A stretch of DNA of 64,000 bases from Campylobacter jejuni subsp. jejuni 414 (lineage in GTDB: Bacteria > Campylobacterota > Campylobacteria > Campylobacterales > Campylobacteraceae), in NCBI GenBank assembly GCA_000163995.1, contig CM000855.1:243099-307098 (forward strand), written 5' to 3'. Positions 8,805 through 18,283 of this stretch are shown here, in pieces (position 1 is the stretch's first letter; every line of letters begins with the position of its first letter). Both the position numbers and the translations under genes were made by a program. A model generated the notes under the pieces. The model saw nothing but the letters and a program-made list of their open reading frames with translations, was not told where the DNA came from and made no database searches.

Positions 8805-9530
8805 TATTTTATTTATAAGTTCAAGGACAGATTTTTGAGTACTTGTGTCTGCTGTATCAACTTTGAAATATATTTCTACCCTATTATTTTCTAAAGTTTG
8901 TGGATTTCCATTAATGGGATTATTAAGCCCATAACTTTTAATACTGATATTTTTTAAATTTGCTCCACCTTCTATAAAATATTTCAACACATTTTCTGCT
9001 CTTTGGTAGGCTAGCTCATAACTTCTCAATATAGAATCACTATTGTCTGTATAGCCTCTAATTTCTATTTTTGCTTGAGGTGGTAAGTATGTTGTTAGTT
9101 CTGCCATGCGTTTTAAATAGTCTTGTATATCTGCTGAAACGATTTGAGCACTACCTCTTTCAAATTCAACTTTAGATGGGAGATTAAGTGCAATTTGATT
9201 GTCGCTTTGATCTAAGGCTGCTTGAAGACGCTTGATGGTTTCTTGCTGTGTCATAGTCATTTGTTTTAAAGATTTAAGTTCATCACTTTCTTCTTTTGCT
9301 GTACTTTTATATTTTTCTTGAGTTTTACTTTCTTCTTTAACTGTTTGAGTAGATGTGTAATCAAAAATTTTAACAAATTCAGTTTTTAGTGCTTCTACTT
9401 TAGCAGGATTTGTTTTAGAAATTGCCCAAAGAGCAATAAAGAGTGCTAAAAGCAAACTCAGAAAGTCCGCATAAGGCACAGCCCATTTTTCACCTGCTGG
9501 ACATTCTGGACATTTATGTTTCTTAGCCAT
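8787..9530 (-). CDS. motB: Flagellar stator protein MotB
   Basis: A 247-residue stator subunit that anchors the proton channel to peptidoglycan. The single membrane helix (about 21-40, ADFLSLLLALFIALWAIS) carries the proton-binding aspartate D22. A coiled linker (about 60-110) leads to an OmpA-type peptidoglycan-binding domain with IEIRGYTDNSDS (about 155-166) and RAENVLKYF. It follows motA by 2 bases. The N-terminal CPECPAGE is typical of Campylobacter and Helicobacter MotB. Confidence 0.95.
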   Translation of the reverse strand: MAKKHKCPECPAGEKWAVPYADFLSLLLALFIALWAISKTNPAKVEALKTEFVKIFDYTSTQTVKEESKTQEKYKSTAKEESDELKSLKQMTMTQQETIKRLQAALDQSDNQIALNLPSKVEFERGSAQIVSADIQDYLKRMAELTTYLPPQAKIEIRGYTDNSDSILRSYELAYQRAENVLKYFIEGGANLKNISIKSYGLNNPINGNPQTLENNRVEIYFKVDTADTSTQKSVLELINKIGTKTP

Positions 9531-9532
9531 TT

Positions 9533-10309
9533 TTAACCTTTGTCAAATTGTGAAATTCTTGGATCATCATGACTTAAGAAATTAAAAAGTTTAGCTTCCA
9601 AGTCTCTAGGATTAGCACCTTCTGCAATTCCTTTAATTGCTTCAGTAATTACAATTTGCTCTTTTACAAGATCCATTCCATTGGCTTTTAATTTTTTCCC
9701 CCAAGGTGCAAAAAGTGCATAAGCACCAAAAATCCCAGTAACTGTAGCTGTAAAAGCACCTGAAATACCTGCTGCCATTGCTTGAGGATTGTCTAGCAAT
9801 TTAAGAGCCAAAATAAGACCAAAAACTGCTCCAACAAGTCCCATAGTTGGGCAAGTTTCTCCAAAAACTATCCAATATTCTGCACATTCTTTATAATGTT
9901 CTTCAAGTTGTTCAGTTTGTATTTCCATACTTTCGTGAATTTCTTCAAAGCTTTTACCATCTACAAGCATCATCATAGCACTTTTTAAAAATTCATTTTC
10001 AATTTCACCTGTTTTTGACTCTAGTGCTAAAAGTCCGTCTCTTCGTGCAATAATAGCAAATTCTATTAACTGAGCTATCCTTTCGGGTAAATTTACGCCA
10101 GAACCTTTAAAAACAATTTTGAGGTCTTTATAAGCTGCTTTGACAATTTTTTTATGTGTAGCAGTCATCGCGCAAAATGCAGCCGTTGGCATAACTATAA
10201 GAAAGGAAGAAAGGTGAATAACATGCAAAGGATTACCTCCTTCTAGTATATCTCCTACTGAAATACTAGTAACCGCAAGCACCATTCCTAGTATGGTTGA
10301 AAGATCCAT
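9533..10309 (-). CDS. motA: Flagellar stator protein MotA
   Basis: A 258-residue four-helix membrane protein that forms the ion channel of the flagellar stator with MotB. Membrane helices lie at about residues 4-22, 28-48, 146-168 and 182-200. The cytoplasmic loop between helices 2 and 3 carries charged residues for the rotor contact. The MotA segment GLVGAVFGLILALKLLDNP is present. A ggag-type ribosome site precedes the ATG. It is transcribed with motB and starts 16 bases after polA on the same strand. Confidence 0.95.
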   Translation of the reverse strand: MDLSTILGMVLAVTSISVGDILEGGNPLHVIHLSSFLIVMPTAAFCAMTATHKKIVKAAYKDLKIVFKGSGVNLPERIAQLIEFAIIARRDGLLALESKTGEIENEFLKSAMMMLVDGKSFEEIHESMEIQTEQLEEHYKECAEYWIVFGETCPTMGLVGAVFGLILALKLLDNPQAMAAGISGAFTATVTGIFGAYALFAPWGKKLKANGMDLVKEQIVITEAIKGIAEGANPRDLEAKLFNFLSHDDPRISQFDKG

Positions 10310-10324
10310 TAAATATCTCCTTGA

Positions 10325-12964
10325 TTATTTTAAATCGCCCCAGTTTTTAGCAATACTTGAGCTTGTTTTTAATTTTACTTTTAATTTTACTATATTTTCC
10401 ATAATATCTCTAGTTTTTTTCACAAAATTTTCACATAATTTATCTTTTACTTCAAAAATTAATTCATCGTGAATTTGTAAAATAAGCTTTTTATCTTCAT
10501 TTAGTTCTTTATTGATTTCTAACATTGCAAGTTTGATTACATCAGCTGCTGAGCCTTGTAAGATGGAATTAATACTTTCTCTTTCATACATGGCAATTTG
10601 CATAGGTTTTGCGTTTTCAAAATCAAAATAACGCTTACGCCCGCTTAGAGTAGTGATAAAGCCATTTTGTTTAGCTTCATTTTTAATTTTTTCAAAATAT
10701 TTTTTAATGCTTGTGAAATTTTCAAAATATTTTTCTATATAAGATTTAGCTAAACTAGCTTCTATTTTTAAATTTTGACTTAAGGTTTTATAGCCCATAC
10801 CATAAATAAGTCCAAAATTTATACTTTTTGCGACACTTCTAGTTTCATAATTGCTTTCACCAAAAATCATCATAGCTGTTCTTACATGTATATCTTCATC
10901 GTTTGCAAAAGCATTTAAAAGCTTTTCATCTTCGCTAAAATGTGCGAGCATTCTAAGTTCGATTTGAGAATAATCAAGGCTAATAAAACTAAACCCCTCT
11001 TTAGCTACAAAGCAAGATTTGTAATTTTTTGCGTATTGTCCGTGTGCAGGGATATTTTGTAAGTTTGGATCTTTAGATGAAAGACGTCCTGTAGCGGTTC
11101 CAGTTTGTAAAAAGCTTGAGTAAATGCGTGAATTTTTATCTTTTAAAGCAAGTTTTAATAAAGGCTCACAATAAGTTGAATAAAGTTTAGCAAGTTCTCT
11201 ATAATCTAAAATTTTAGCAATAACAGGATGTTTATCTAAAAGCGCATTTAAAACCTTTTCATCGGTAGAATATCCTGTTTTACCCTTTTTTCCACTTGGG
11301 AGCTTGAGTTTTTCAAAAAGTATATCACCTACTTGTTTAGGTGAGTTTAGATTGAATCTATCTTCACAAAGAATATAAATTTCTTCGCTTAAATTTTTGA
11401 TTTCATTTTCAAATTTTTTCATAAGGATTTCAAGCGCATTTGTATCAAGCTTAATACCGTTTTCTTCTATCATCATAATGATTTTAATAAAATCAAATTC
11501 ACAAGTTTTAGCAAGCTCTAATAAAGGAGTTTCAAGATTTTTTAAAAAATAAAGATAAAATCTTAAAGTAATATAAGCATCTTCTGCTGCGTATTTACAA
11601 GCTTTTTCAAGTTCTACACTTGTAAAATTTTCTCCTTTTTTAACAAGACTTTCAAAATGTAAGGTTTCGTAATTAAAAAGCCTTAAGGCTAAATCATCCA
11701 TATTTACTCTTAAAGAAGGATTTTTAAGCCATGCTAAAATCATCGTATCTGCATATTCTTGAGGTAAAGTTAGGTTAAAATTGTTTTGAATAATTTTAAA
11801 ATCATATTTAAGATTATGCCCTATAACAAAATGATTAAAAATTAGTTCTATAGCTTTTTTAGCACTTTGTAATGAAATTTGTTCGCCTACTCCAAGATAA
11901 TTATGAGTTAAAGGTACATAAAAGGCTTCATTTTCATTCATACAAAAACTAAAACCGACAATTTTTGCTTCTTTGGCATCAAGTCCTGTAGTTTCAGTAT
12001 CAAAAGCAATAATACTTTCTTTATCAAGAGTATTTAGAATTTCAAAAAGTTTGTTTTCATCTTGTATTAAAGTGGCTTTAAAACCTAAATTTTTATCTTT
12101 ATTATCAGGATTTTGACGCAGTTTTTTAAGCAAGGTGTTAAGTTCGTAATGTTCTAAAATTTCAAGTGTTTTTAAAAGAGGTTCTTCATCGGGATAAATA
12201 GCTTTTTCTATGAGATTTTGCACTTCTAAATTTTCATATAGGGAAGCTAATTTTTTACTTAAAAATGCGTTTTCTTTACCCTCTAAAAGTAAAGTACGAT
12301 TTCTTTCATTACGCACTAAGGTTAAATTTTCGTAAATTCCTTCTATACTACCAAACTCATCAAGCAAGGTTTTAGCTCCTTTTGCACCTATGCCTTTAAC
12401 TCCAGGGATATTATCAGAACTGTCTCCGCAAAGTGCTAGAAAATCTCTAATTTGACAAGGTTTTACTCCGTATTTTTCTAAACATGCTGCTTCATTATAA
12501 TTATTTTTAGAAATAGGGCTATAAATGTCTGTTTTACCATCTTTTATAAGTTGATAAAGATCTTTATCTTGAGTGATAATACGTACAAAAATATCCTTAT
12601 CTTTACAAATTTTTACAAAAGAAGCGATTATATCATCAGCTTCGTAGCCTTCTTGTGAAACGCTTATAAATCCCATTTTTTCTATCATTTCTATACAAAT
12701 AGGAATTTGTTCTAGGAGTTCAGGCGGTGGTGGAGTACGATTTTGTTTGTAGTTTGGATCAATTTCGCTGCGAAATGTTTTTCCTTTAGAGTCTAATGCA
12801 AAAATAATATAATCGCTTTTATGTTCATTTTTTAAACTGTAGATAAAATTTGCAAAGCCGCTAATCATTCCACTAGCTTGTCCTTGTGAATTTTTAAGAC
12901 CTTTTAGAGCGTAATAAAGTCTGAAAAAAAATCCAAAAGTGTCAATAATAGTTAAAGTTTTCAT
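10325..12964 (-). CDS. polA: DNA polymerase I
   Basis: An 879-residue three-domain enzyme used in Okazaki fragment maturation and repair. The N-terminal 5'-3' nuclease (about 1-280) has the conserved acidic residues in IIDTFGFFFR, QEGYEADD and ALCGDSSDNIPGVKGIG. The 3'-5' exonuclease domain looks active, with DTETTGLD, IGHNLKYD and the YAAEDAY motif all present. The polymerase domain keeps DYSQIELRMLAH, KSINFGLIYG and the QIHDE catalytic motif. Length is normal. It is followed by motAB after a short gap. Confidence 0.96.
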   Translation of the reverse strand: MKTLTIIDTFGFFFRLYYALKGLKNSQGQASGMISGFANFIYSLKNEHKSDYIIFALDSKGKTFRSEIDPNYKQNRTPPPPELLEQIPICIEMIEKMGFISVSQEGYEADDIIASFVKICKDKDIFVRIITQDKDLYQLIKDGKTDIYSPISKNNYNEAACLEKYGVKPCQIRDFLALCGDSSDNIPGVKGIGAKGAKTLLDEFGSIEGIYENLTLVRNERNRTLLLEGKENAFLSKKLASLYENLEVQNLIEKAIYPDEEPLLKTLEILEHYELNTLLKKLRQNPDNKDKNLGFKATLIQDENKLFEILNTLDKESIIAFDTETTGLDAKEAKIVGFSFCMNENEAFYVPLTHNYLGVGEQISLQSAKKAIELIFNHFVIGHNLKYDFKIIQNNFNLTLPQEYADTMILAWLKNPSLRVNMDDLALRLFNYETLHFESLVKKGENFTSVELEKACKYAAEDAYITLRFYLYFLKNLETPLLELAKTCEFDFIKIIMMIEENGIKLDTNALEILMKKFENEIKNLSEEIYILCEDRFNLNSPKQVGDILFEKLKLPSGKKGKTGYSTDEKVLNALLDKHPVIAKILDYRELAKLYSTYCEPLLKLALKDKNSRIYSSFLQTGTATGRLSSKDPNLQNIPAHGQYAKNYKSCFVAKEGFSFISLDYSQIELRMLAHFSEDEKLLNAFANDEDIHVRTAMMIFGESNYETRSVAKSINFGLIYGMGYKTLSQNLKIEASLAKSYIEKYFENFTSIKKYFEKIKNEAKQNGFITTLSGRKRYFDFENAKPMQIAMYERESINSILQGSAADVIKLAMLEINKELNEDKKLILQIHDELIFEVKDKLCENFVKKTRDIMENIVKLKVKLKTSSSIAKNWGDLK

Positions 12965-13117
12965 AGTGATTTCTTCTTTGATAAAATATATTTTCGAATT
13001 ATATTATTTCAAAATTTTGCTTAAAATGTCTAGAATTGAAGATCTTTAAGCAAAAACACTGTAATTTAAAAATATATTAAAATATAAGTATAATCTAATA
13101 ACAAACTTGGTAAATCG

Positions 13118-13423
13118 ATGGAATTACAAATAAAATTTTAACACACCAAGAAGGTAAGAAAGTTTTTAAGCAAGGTAGTTTTTTCTTACTAGTTAGGGAA
13201 TGAAATGATGAAATTGCGTTTTAATTAATGAAAAGTATATAAAAAAGTTTTGGCAAAGAAGTCGTGCTTTTTGAACTATAGTGGGTTTAAGAATACGTAA
13301 AAATAGTCTTCTTATATAGAGTAAGGTTTTGTGTGGCTACTTTTTGTACCAGAAACTAGAGGTAGAGATTTAAATAAAATAGAAGATGCTATTGAGACTC
13401 ATCTTAGACACGGATATAGGTAA
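13118..13423 (+). pseudogene. Remnant of an MFS (sugar-porter-like) transporter gene
   Basis: Only the ends of the gene are left. Near the start a frame reads KILTHQEGKKVFKQG, and the last 30 residues before TAA 13421-13423 read FVPETRGRDLNKIEDAIETH. The latter is the classic C-terminal PETxGR motif of major facilitator transporters. The middle, which should hold twelve membrane helices, is mostly deleted and carries stops. A TATAAT at 13089-13094 may be the old promoter. From memory C. jejuni has an intact transporter here (Cj0339). Confidence 0.7.
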
Positions 13424-13690
13424 TGTTATTTTGTAGGAGCAAGTAAAGCCTTAAAAGAACCAAATAAAGCTTGGTATCAAAGACTTGATGAAAATGTAAA
13501 AAATTTTAAACTCGAATATCTTTGGGAAAATATAAATCCTGATTTGATTTAAAATGGGTGAATTAGTCAGTAAAAATCCTAAAGAAATTTCTATTTGTCC
13601 TGGTTCTTTGACAAATATTGCTATGGCTGTGAAAATTTTTAAAGAGCTTTTTATATGGGTGACAGTTTTAATATGCCTTATTAAAAATTG
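13424..13690 (+). pseudogene. Remnant of an inosine-uridine type nucleoside hydrolase gene
   Basis: Two pieces of the nucleoside hydrolase fold remain in different contexts. One reads GASKALKEPNKAWYQRL, matching the GA(D/S)KPL region. The other reads GELVSKNPKEISI, then GSLTNIAMAVKIF, matching the family block GPLTNIALA. The N-terminal DTDPGxDD metal site and the C-terminal half are absent, so no enzyme can be made. The short rightward frame at 13554-13781 is part of this remnant. It lies just after the transporter remnant, suggesting loss of a nucleoside uptake and cleavage pair (Cj0339-Cj0340 from memory). Confidence 0.75.
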
Positions 13691-13736
13691 TGTTGAAATT
13701 TTAAAAAATATAGATAGTGTAATTATAAAAGATATT

Positions 13737-14180
13737 TTAAAAGGAGTTTGCTATGAAAATTATAAAAGCATAACGGCTTAATTTTCCAAGCAAGATAAAA
13801 AATATAGTTTTCAAAAAAGAATATTTAGTAAAACCTAATCCAAGTACAAAAAGATCTCCTATTAAAGGTAAAAAGCTCAAAAAAGCAAACACACTTCCAA
13901 ATTTAACAAAATTGGCATTGAAATTTTCTAGTTTTTTTAATGATTTTCTAAAGTATTTTTCTAAAATTTTTTCTTTTCCAAAATAAGCTAGAGTATAAGT
14001 GCTTAAACTTCCTAAAGTATTTCCCAAAGTTGCTATGATAAGAACTAAATGCGGATTAAAATCAAGTTTTATAAAGCCTAAAACAAAGGCTTCGCTTGCC
14101 AAAGGCAATAGTGTGCTTGAAAGAAAACACACTATAAAAAGCCCTAAATAACTTATATTGCTATATAAAAAATCAAACAT
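13737..14180 (-). CDS. YqaA/DedA-like (VTT domain) membrane protein
   Basis: A 147-residue membrane protein with about four hydrophobic segments (about 8-30, 45-65, 95-118 and 120-142). The segment ATLGNTLGSLSTYTLAYFGK fits the YqaA branch of the DedA/VTT superfamily, whose members are linked to lipid flipping and membrane homeostasis. It starts 6 bases after the uvrA stop, so co-transcription is likely. The 3' end runs up to the pseudogene region, and its last residues (FIIFIANSF) may have been altered by neighbouring decay. No precise function can be given. Confidence 0.7.
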   Translation of the reverse strand: MFDFLYSNISYLGLFIVCFLSSTLLPLASEAFVLGFIKLDFNPHLVLIIATLGNTLGSLSTYTLAYFGKEKILEKYFRKSLKKLENFNANFVKFGSVFAFLSFLPLIGDLFVLGLGFTKYSFLKTIFFILLGKLSRYAFIIFIANSF

Positions 14181-14186
14181 TTTAGA

Positions 14187-17012
14187 TTATGATTTTTGTA
14201 TATTTTTAAGTTCCAAATCCAAATAATATCCTGTATAAGAATGTGTTTTTTTATGTTCTTTAGCGACTTTTTCCACACTTCCTGTACTAATGACCTTGCC
14301 TCCTTTAACTCCTCCTTCAGGCCCCATATCGATGATATAATCAGCATTTTTAATCACATCTAAATTATGTTCTATTACAAAAACAGAATTTTTAAGATCA
14401 ACTAAATGTTGTAAAACCAAGATAAGCTTATTAACATCTTCAAAATGAAGTCCTGTGGTAGGCTCATCAAGTATATAAAGGGTTTTTCCTGTATCGCTAC
14501 GGCTTAATTCTTTAGCAAGCTTTATTCTTTGTGCTTCACCTCCACTTAAGGTTGTAGCATTTTGTCCTAGGGTAAGATAGTCTAAGCCCACTTTTACCAG
14601 AGTGTCTAATTTTTGCTTGATTTTTGGTACAGCAGCAAAAAATTCACTCGCTTCTAAAACGCTCATATTTAGAATTTCGCTGATATTTTTACCTTTGTAT
14701 TTAATCTCTAATGTGGCATCATTATAGCGTTTACCATGGCAAGTATCACACACAACCATAACATCAGGTAAAAAATGCATTTCTATTTTGATTTCTCCAT
14801 CTCCACTACATTTTTCGCATCTTCCACCTTTAACATTGAAAGAAAAGCGTCCCGCTTTATAGCCACGCATTTTAGCTTCTTTAGTAGCAGCAAAGAGATT
14901 ACGGATTTCATCCATGGTACCTGTATAAGTGGCGGGATTGGAGCGTGGTGTACGACCTATAGGGCTTTGATCAAGATAAATGACTTTGTCAAGCTTTTCA
15001 AGTCCTTCTATTTTTACTCCGCCAAGTTTTTTCACTTTTTTAGCGCGGTTTAATTCTTCTTGTGCAAAAGGAAGTAAAGTTTGAAGTATGAGAGAACTTT
15101 TTCCAGAACCTGAAACTCCAGTTATAGCAACTAAATTTTGCAAAGGAAATTTCACGCTTAAATTGTAAATATTATTAATATTTACATTTTTAAGTTCTAG
15201 CCATTCTTTTTGCGCTCTGTTTTGAAGCTGTGAAATTTGTTTTTTGCCATTCATGTAAAGTGCAGTTTGACTTTTGCTTTTTAAAAGTTCTTTATAAGTT
15301 CCACTAAATACAACTTCACCTCCAAATTTTCCGGCTTTTGGGCCAATATCTACAATAAAATCTGCCTCTTCTATAGTCATTTTATCATGTTCAACGACGA
15401 TTAGGGTATTACCCTTTTGTTGCAAATTCCTTAAAGTTTTAATAAGTTTTTCTGTATCTCTTTCGTGAAGTCCAATACTAGGCTCATCTAAAACATACAT
15501 TACCCCGCTTAAACCACTGCCAATTTGTGAGGCTATACGGATTCTTTGTGCTTCACCTCCACTGATCGTTCTTGCATCACGCCCTAAAGACAGATAGCCT
15601 AGTCCTACATCATATAAAAAGAAAAGTCTTTCGTTAATCTCTTTTAATATAGGCTCGCAAATAAGTTTTTGTTGCTCACTCAAATAAGAGAATTTTTTTT
15701 CATCAGCAAAAAAGGCAGTGCTATCTTCTATGCTCATATCTAAAATTTCACCTAAACCTTTTTTGGCTACTTTTACAGCCAAACTTTCAGGTTTTAAACG
15801 GTGTCCGCCACAGTCTTTGCAAATTTTTTCACTCATATATTCACCCAAATCTTTTTCATCTTTCAGCATTTCGTAAGCCATTTTAACCACGCCTTCAAAA
15901 GTGCGTTTTAAGCGATTTCTTTTCCAAAAAAATTCTATGGTTTTGGCATTGCCGTACAATACAAGGCGTTTTTGCTCTTCACTCAGTTCTACAAAAGGTA
16001 TTTTGATAGAAATTTCGTTTTGTTCACAAAAAGCGATTAGGAATTTATAATAATAACTTTTATTAAAGCCATACATGATTTTAACCGCACCATTTTCAAG
16101 GCTTAAGTTTTCATCAATGATTTTTTTCATATCTAAAGTATAGCGTATCCCAAGTCCATCACAAGCTTCGCATGCCCCTTTTGGAGAGTTGAAAGAAAAG
16201 CTTAAAGGTTCAAGCGGAATAAAAGAAATTTTACAATCAAAACAAGCCGAGTGTTCGCTAAAATGATAGTGTTTGTTAAGATTTATTTCTTCATGATTTA
16301 AAACTTCTATTTCTATTTCTCCAAAGCTTTCTTGCAAGCCTTTTTCTATATCATTTGCAAGGCGAGAAAGTAAATTTTCTTGAATTTCAAGGCGGTCTAT
16401 AACTAGTTTGATTGTATGTTTTTTAGTTTTAGCAAGTTCAATTTCTTCATCAAGTCTTACTAAAACTCCATCAATTTGGGCTCTTACATAGCCTTTATTA
16501 CGTAAATTCTCAAGTAAATCCACATAAGTTCCTTTTTTTTCACGTATGAGTGGGGTGTAGATGATGATTTTTGCACCTTGTGGAAATTTTAAAATTTCAC
16601 TGACTATATCGCTTGCACTCATTGATGAAATTTTTTTCCCACATTGGTGGCAGTGTTGAATGCCTACTCTTGCATATAAAAGTCTTAGATAATCATAAAT
16701 TTCAGTGATGGTTCCTACAGTAGAGCGTGGATTTTTAGAAGTAGTTTTTTGGTCTATGGCAATAGATGGAGTTAAGCCTTCGATTTTATCAACATCAGGC
16801 TTACCTACTTTATCTAAAAATTGTCTAGCATAAGCACTTAAACTTTCTATATAACGGCGTTGTCCTTCAGCATAAAGAGTGCCAAAGGCAAGAGTTGATT
16901 TTCCACTTCCACTAAGTCCTGTAAAAACAATGAGTTTGTTTTTAGGAATTTCAAGGTGGATATTTTTAAGATTATTTTCTCGTGCGCCGATGATTTTTAT
17001 AGTATTGTTCAT
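14187..17012 (-). CDS. uvrA: UvrABC excinuclease subunit A
   Basis: A 941-residue damage-recognition ATPase of nucleotide excision repair. Two ABC ATPase modules are present, with Walker A motifs [11 protein letters not shown] (near residue 32) and GVSGSGKSS (near residue 630). Signature and Walker B motifs also appear (SGGEAQRIRIA, YVLDEPSIGLH; SGGEAQRIKLA, YILDEPTTGLH). Zinc-finger cysteine pairs (CHQCGKK, CFDCK, CEACDG, CEKCSGDG, CDTCHG) are intact. Length is normal. It is followed closely by the YqaA-type gene. Confidence 0.97.
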   Translation of the reverse strand: MNNTIKIIGARENNLKNIHLEIPKNKLIVFTGLSGSGKSTLAFGTLYAEGQRRYIESLSAYARQFLDKVGKPDVDKIEGLTPSIAIDQKTTSKNPRSTVGTITEIYDYLRLLYARVGIQHCHQCGKKISSMSASDIVSEILKFPQGAKIIIYTPLIREKKGTYVDLLENLRNKGYVRAQIDGVLVRLDEEIELAKTKKHTIKLVIDRLEIQENLLSRLANDIEKGLQESFGEIEIEVLNHEEINLNKHYHFSEHSACFDCKISFIPLEPLSFSFNSPKGACEACDGLGIRYTLDMKKIIDENLSLENGAVKIMYGFNKSYYYKFLIAFCEQNEISIKIPFVELSEEQKRLVLYGNAKTIEFFWKRNRLKRTFEGVVKMAYEMLKDEKDLGEYMSEKICKDCGGHRLKPESLAVKVAKKGLGEILDMSIEDSTAFFADEKKFSYLSEQQKLICEPILKEINERLFFLYDVGLGYLSLGRDARTISGGEAQRIRIASQIGSGLSGVMYVLDEPSIGLHERDTEKLIKTLRNLQQKGNTLIVVEHDKMTIEEADFIVDIGPKAGKFGGEVVFSGTYKELLKSKSQTALYMNGKKQISQLQNRAQKEWLELKNVNINNIYNLSVKFPLQNLVAITGVSGSGKSSLILQTLLPFAQEELNRAKKVKKLGGVKIEGLEKLDKVIYLDQSPIGRTPRSNPATYTGTMDEIRNLFAATKEAKMRGYKAGRFSFNVKGGRCEKCSGDGEIKIEMHFLPDVMVVCDTCHGKRYNDATLEIKYKGKNISEILNMSVLEASEFFAAVPKIKQKLDTLVKVGLDYLTLGQNATTLSGGEAQRIKLAKELSRSDTGKTLYILDEPTTGLHFEDVNKLILVLQHLVDLKNSVFVIEHNLDVIKNADYIIDMGPEGGVKGGKVISTGSVEKVAKEHKKTHSYTGYYLDLELKNIQKS

Positions 17013-17086
17013 GGTTTTTCCTAAACATTATTAATGAATTTAAGATTTTAACATAATAATATTAAAAAAACTTGGATAAATTCGAG

Positions 17087-17872
17087 TTAAAAATTTATAA
17101 GATTTAATTTATTAAGTAAGGAGTGAGTGGTTCCAAGTATTGATAGGGCATATACGCAAAGTAAAATTTTTCTATGAGCCGAAATATGCATTTTTTCTAT
17201 GATTTTAATTCCTATAAAAACTCCAACCATGGAAGCTATGCCTACTAGTATTCCCTTATGAATAACTTCAGAGTCTATAACTTCAGAGTTTGAAAAAGAT
17301 ATAATTCCTGAAACTGAAGCAAAAATAACAAAAAACAAAGACAAAGAAACAACTTTTTTGCTATCGTAACCTAGAAAGTAAGCTAAAATTGGAGCAATCA
17401 AAAGCCCACCGCCAATTCCCAAAGAAATAGCAAAAATACCAGTAAAAGCTCCAGCGATAAATAAAATTACATTTTTTACCCAAACACTTCTTTGATTTTT
17501 TACAATATTTCCTTTAATTTCAAAAGCATATTTAATAAAAAATATGCAACTTACTGTCAAAAATATACTAGTAAGAGCTACATCACTTAAAGCTTTTAAA
17601 AGCATTCCGCTAAAACTTGCTCCTATAAGTCCTCCAAAACCTATCATAATGCCATCTTTGAGATTTAGATTTTTTTTCCTATAATTAATATAGGAGCCAA
17701 AAACTGCTGCAAAAATCATTTGCAACACTGAAATTCCGATAGCATGATGAGCGCTTGCCCCAAGTGCAAACATAGAAGGAACGATAATCATACCTCCACC
17801 AATGCCAAAAAGTCCAGAAGTGATACCTGAAATGATTCCTATGATTAAATAAGGTAAATCTGCGATTTCCAT
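17087..17872 (-). CDS. TauE/SafE family permease
   Basis: A 261-residue polytopic membrane protein with two repeats of the TauE signature: GLFGIGGGMIIVPSMFALG near the N-terminus and GIFAISLGIGGGLLIAPI in the middle. About eight helices are expected. Family members export sulfite, sulfoacetate or other small anions, and some Campylobacter members have been linked to sulfur compound uptake. No substrate can be set from sequence. It is a single leftward gene, separated from the divergent trp operon by about 280 bases of AT-rich sequence in which I see no other gene. Confidence 0.8.
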   Translation of the reverse strand: MEIADLPYLIIGIISGITSGLFGIGGGMIIVPSMFALGASAHHAIGISVLQMIFAAVFGSYINYRKKNLNLKDGIMIGFGGLIGASFSGMLLKALSDVALTSIFLTVSCIFFIKYAFEIKGNIVKNQRSVWVKNVILFIAGAFTGIFAISLGIGGGLLIAPILAYFLGYDSKKVVSLSLFFVIFASVSGIISFSNSEVIDSEVIHKGILVGIASMVGVFIGIKIIEKMHISAHRKILLCVYALSILGTTHSLLNKLNLINF

Positions 17873-18148
17873 AGCTTTTCCTAAAAGATATTAAATATTT
17901 AAAATACGAAATGATTTTATCTTATTAAACTAAGTATTATCTTAGTTTTTTATAAAATCATAGAATACTTTTTGACAACTTTAAGCATTGTAAAAGTGTT
18001 TCGAAAATATCATGAAATATATTAAGATTTTATAAATTTTATTTTAAATTTAAAGCAAAATTTATATTTATTGATTAAAATTAGCTTAGACTTTAAATTT
18101 TTAAAAAAGTCTTGAATTGTTTGAAATATTTTATAAGAAAGGTAAAAG

Positions 18149-18223
18149 ATGAGTGAAAATGATTTTTTTAGTAATTCTTTAATTTTAAAACTTACCCACA
18201 CTCTTCGCTCTTGGCGTTTCTAA
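18149..18223 (+). CDS. Putative trp operon leader peptide (24 aa)
   Basis: A 24-codon frame with a good ribosome site (aaagg, 7 bases before ATG 18149) lies 60 bases upstream of trpE and ends TAA 18221-18223. It starts MSENDFF and ends THTLRSWRF, so the single Trp codon is third from last. The last ten codons use ACC, CAC, CGC and TGG and are more GC-rich than the surrounding DNA, which suggests selection on this part. No strong terminator hairpin is obvious after it. A weak pairing of ttttaaaac with gtttctaaaa, followed by T-rich DNA, is possible. The stretch 17873-18148 upstream is AT-rich and otherwise featureless. From memory Cj0344 lies in this position. The regulatory role is an inference. 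Confidence 0.55.
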   Translation: MSENDFFSNSLILKLTHTLRSWRF

Positions 18224-18283
18224 AATTTCTTTTTATCTGATTTTTTTTCTTTAATATTATTTTATTTTTAAAAAAGGTTTATT

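Noticed and set aside
13554..13781. Small rightward 75-residue gene
   Set aside because: Its peptide contains NPKEISI and SLTNIAMA, which belong to the nucleoside hydrolase fold. It has no ribosome site and is a fragment of the decayed gene.
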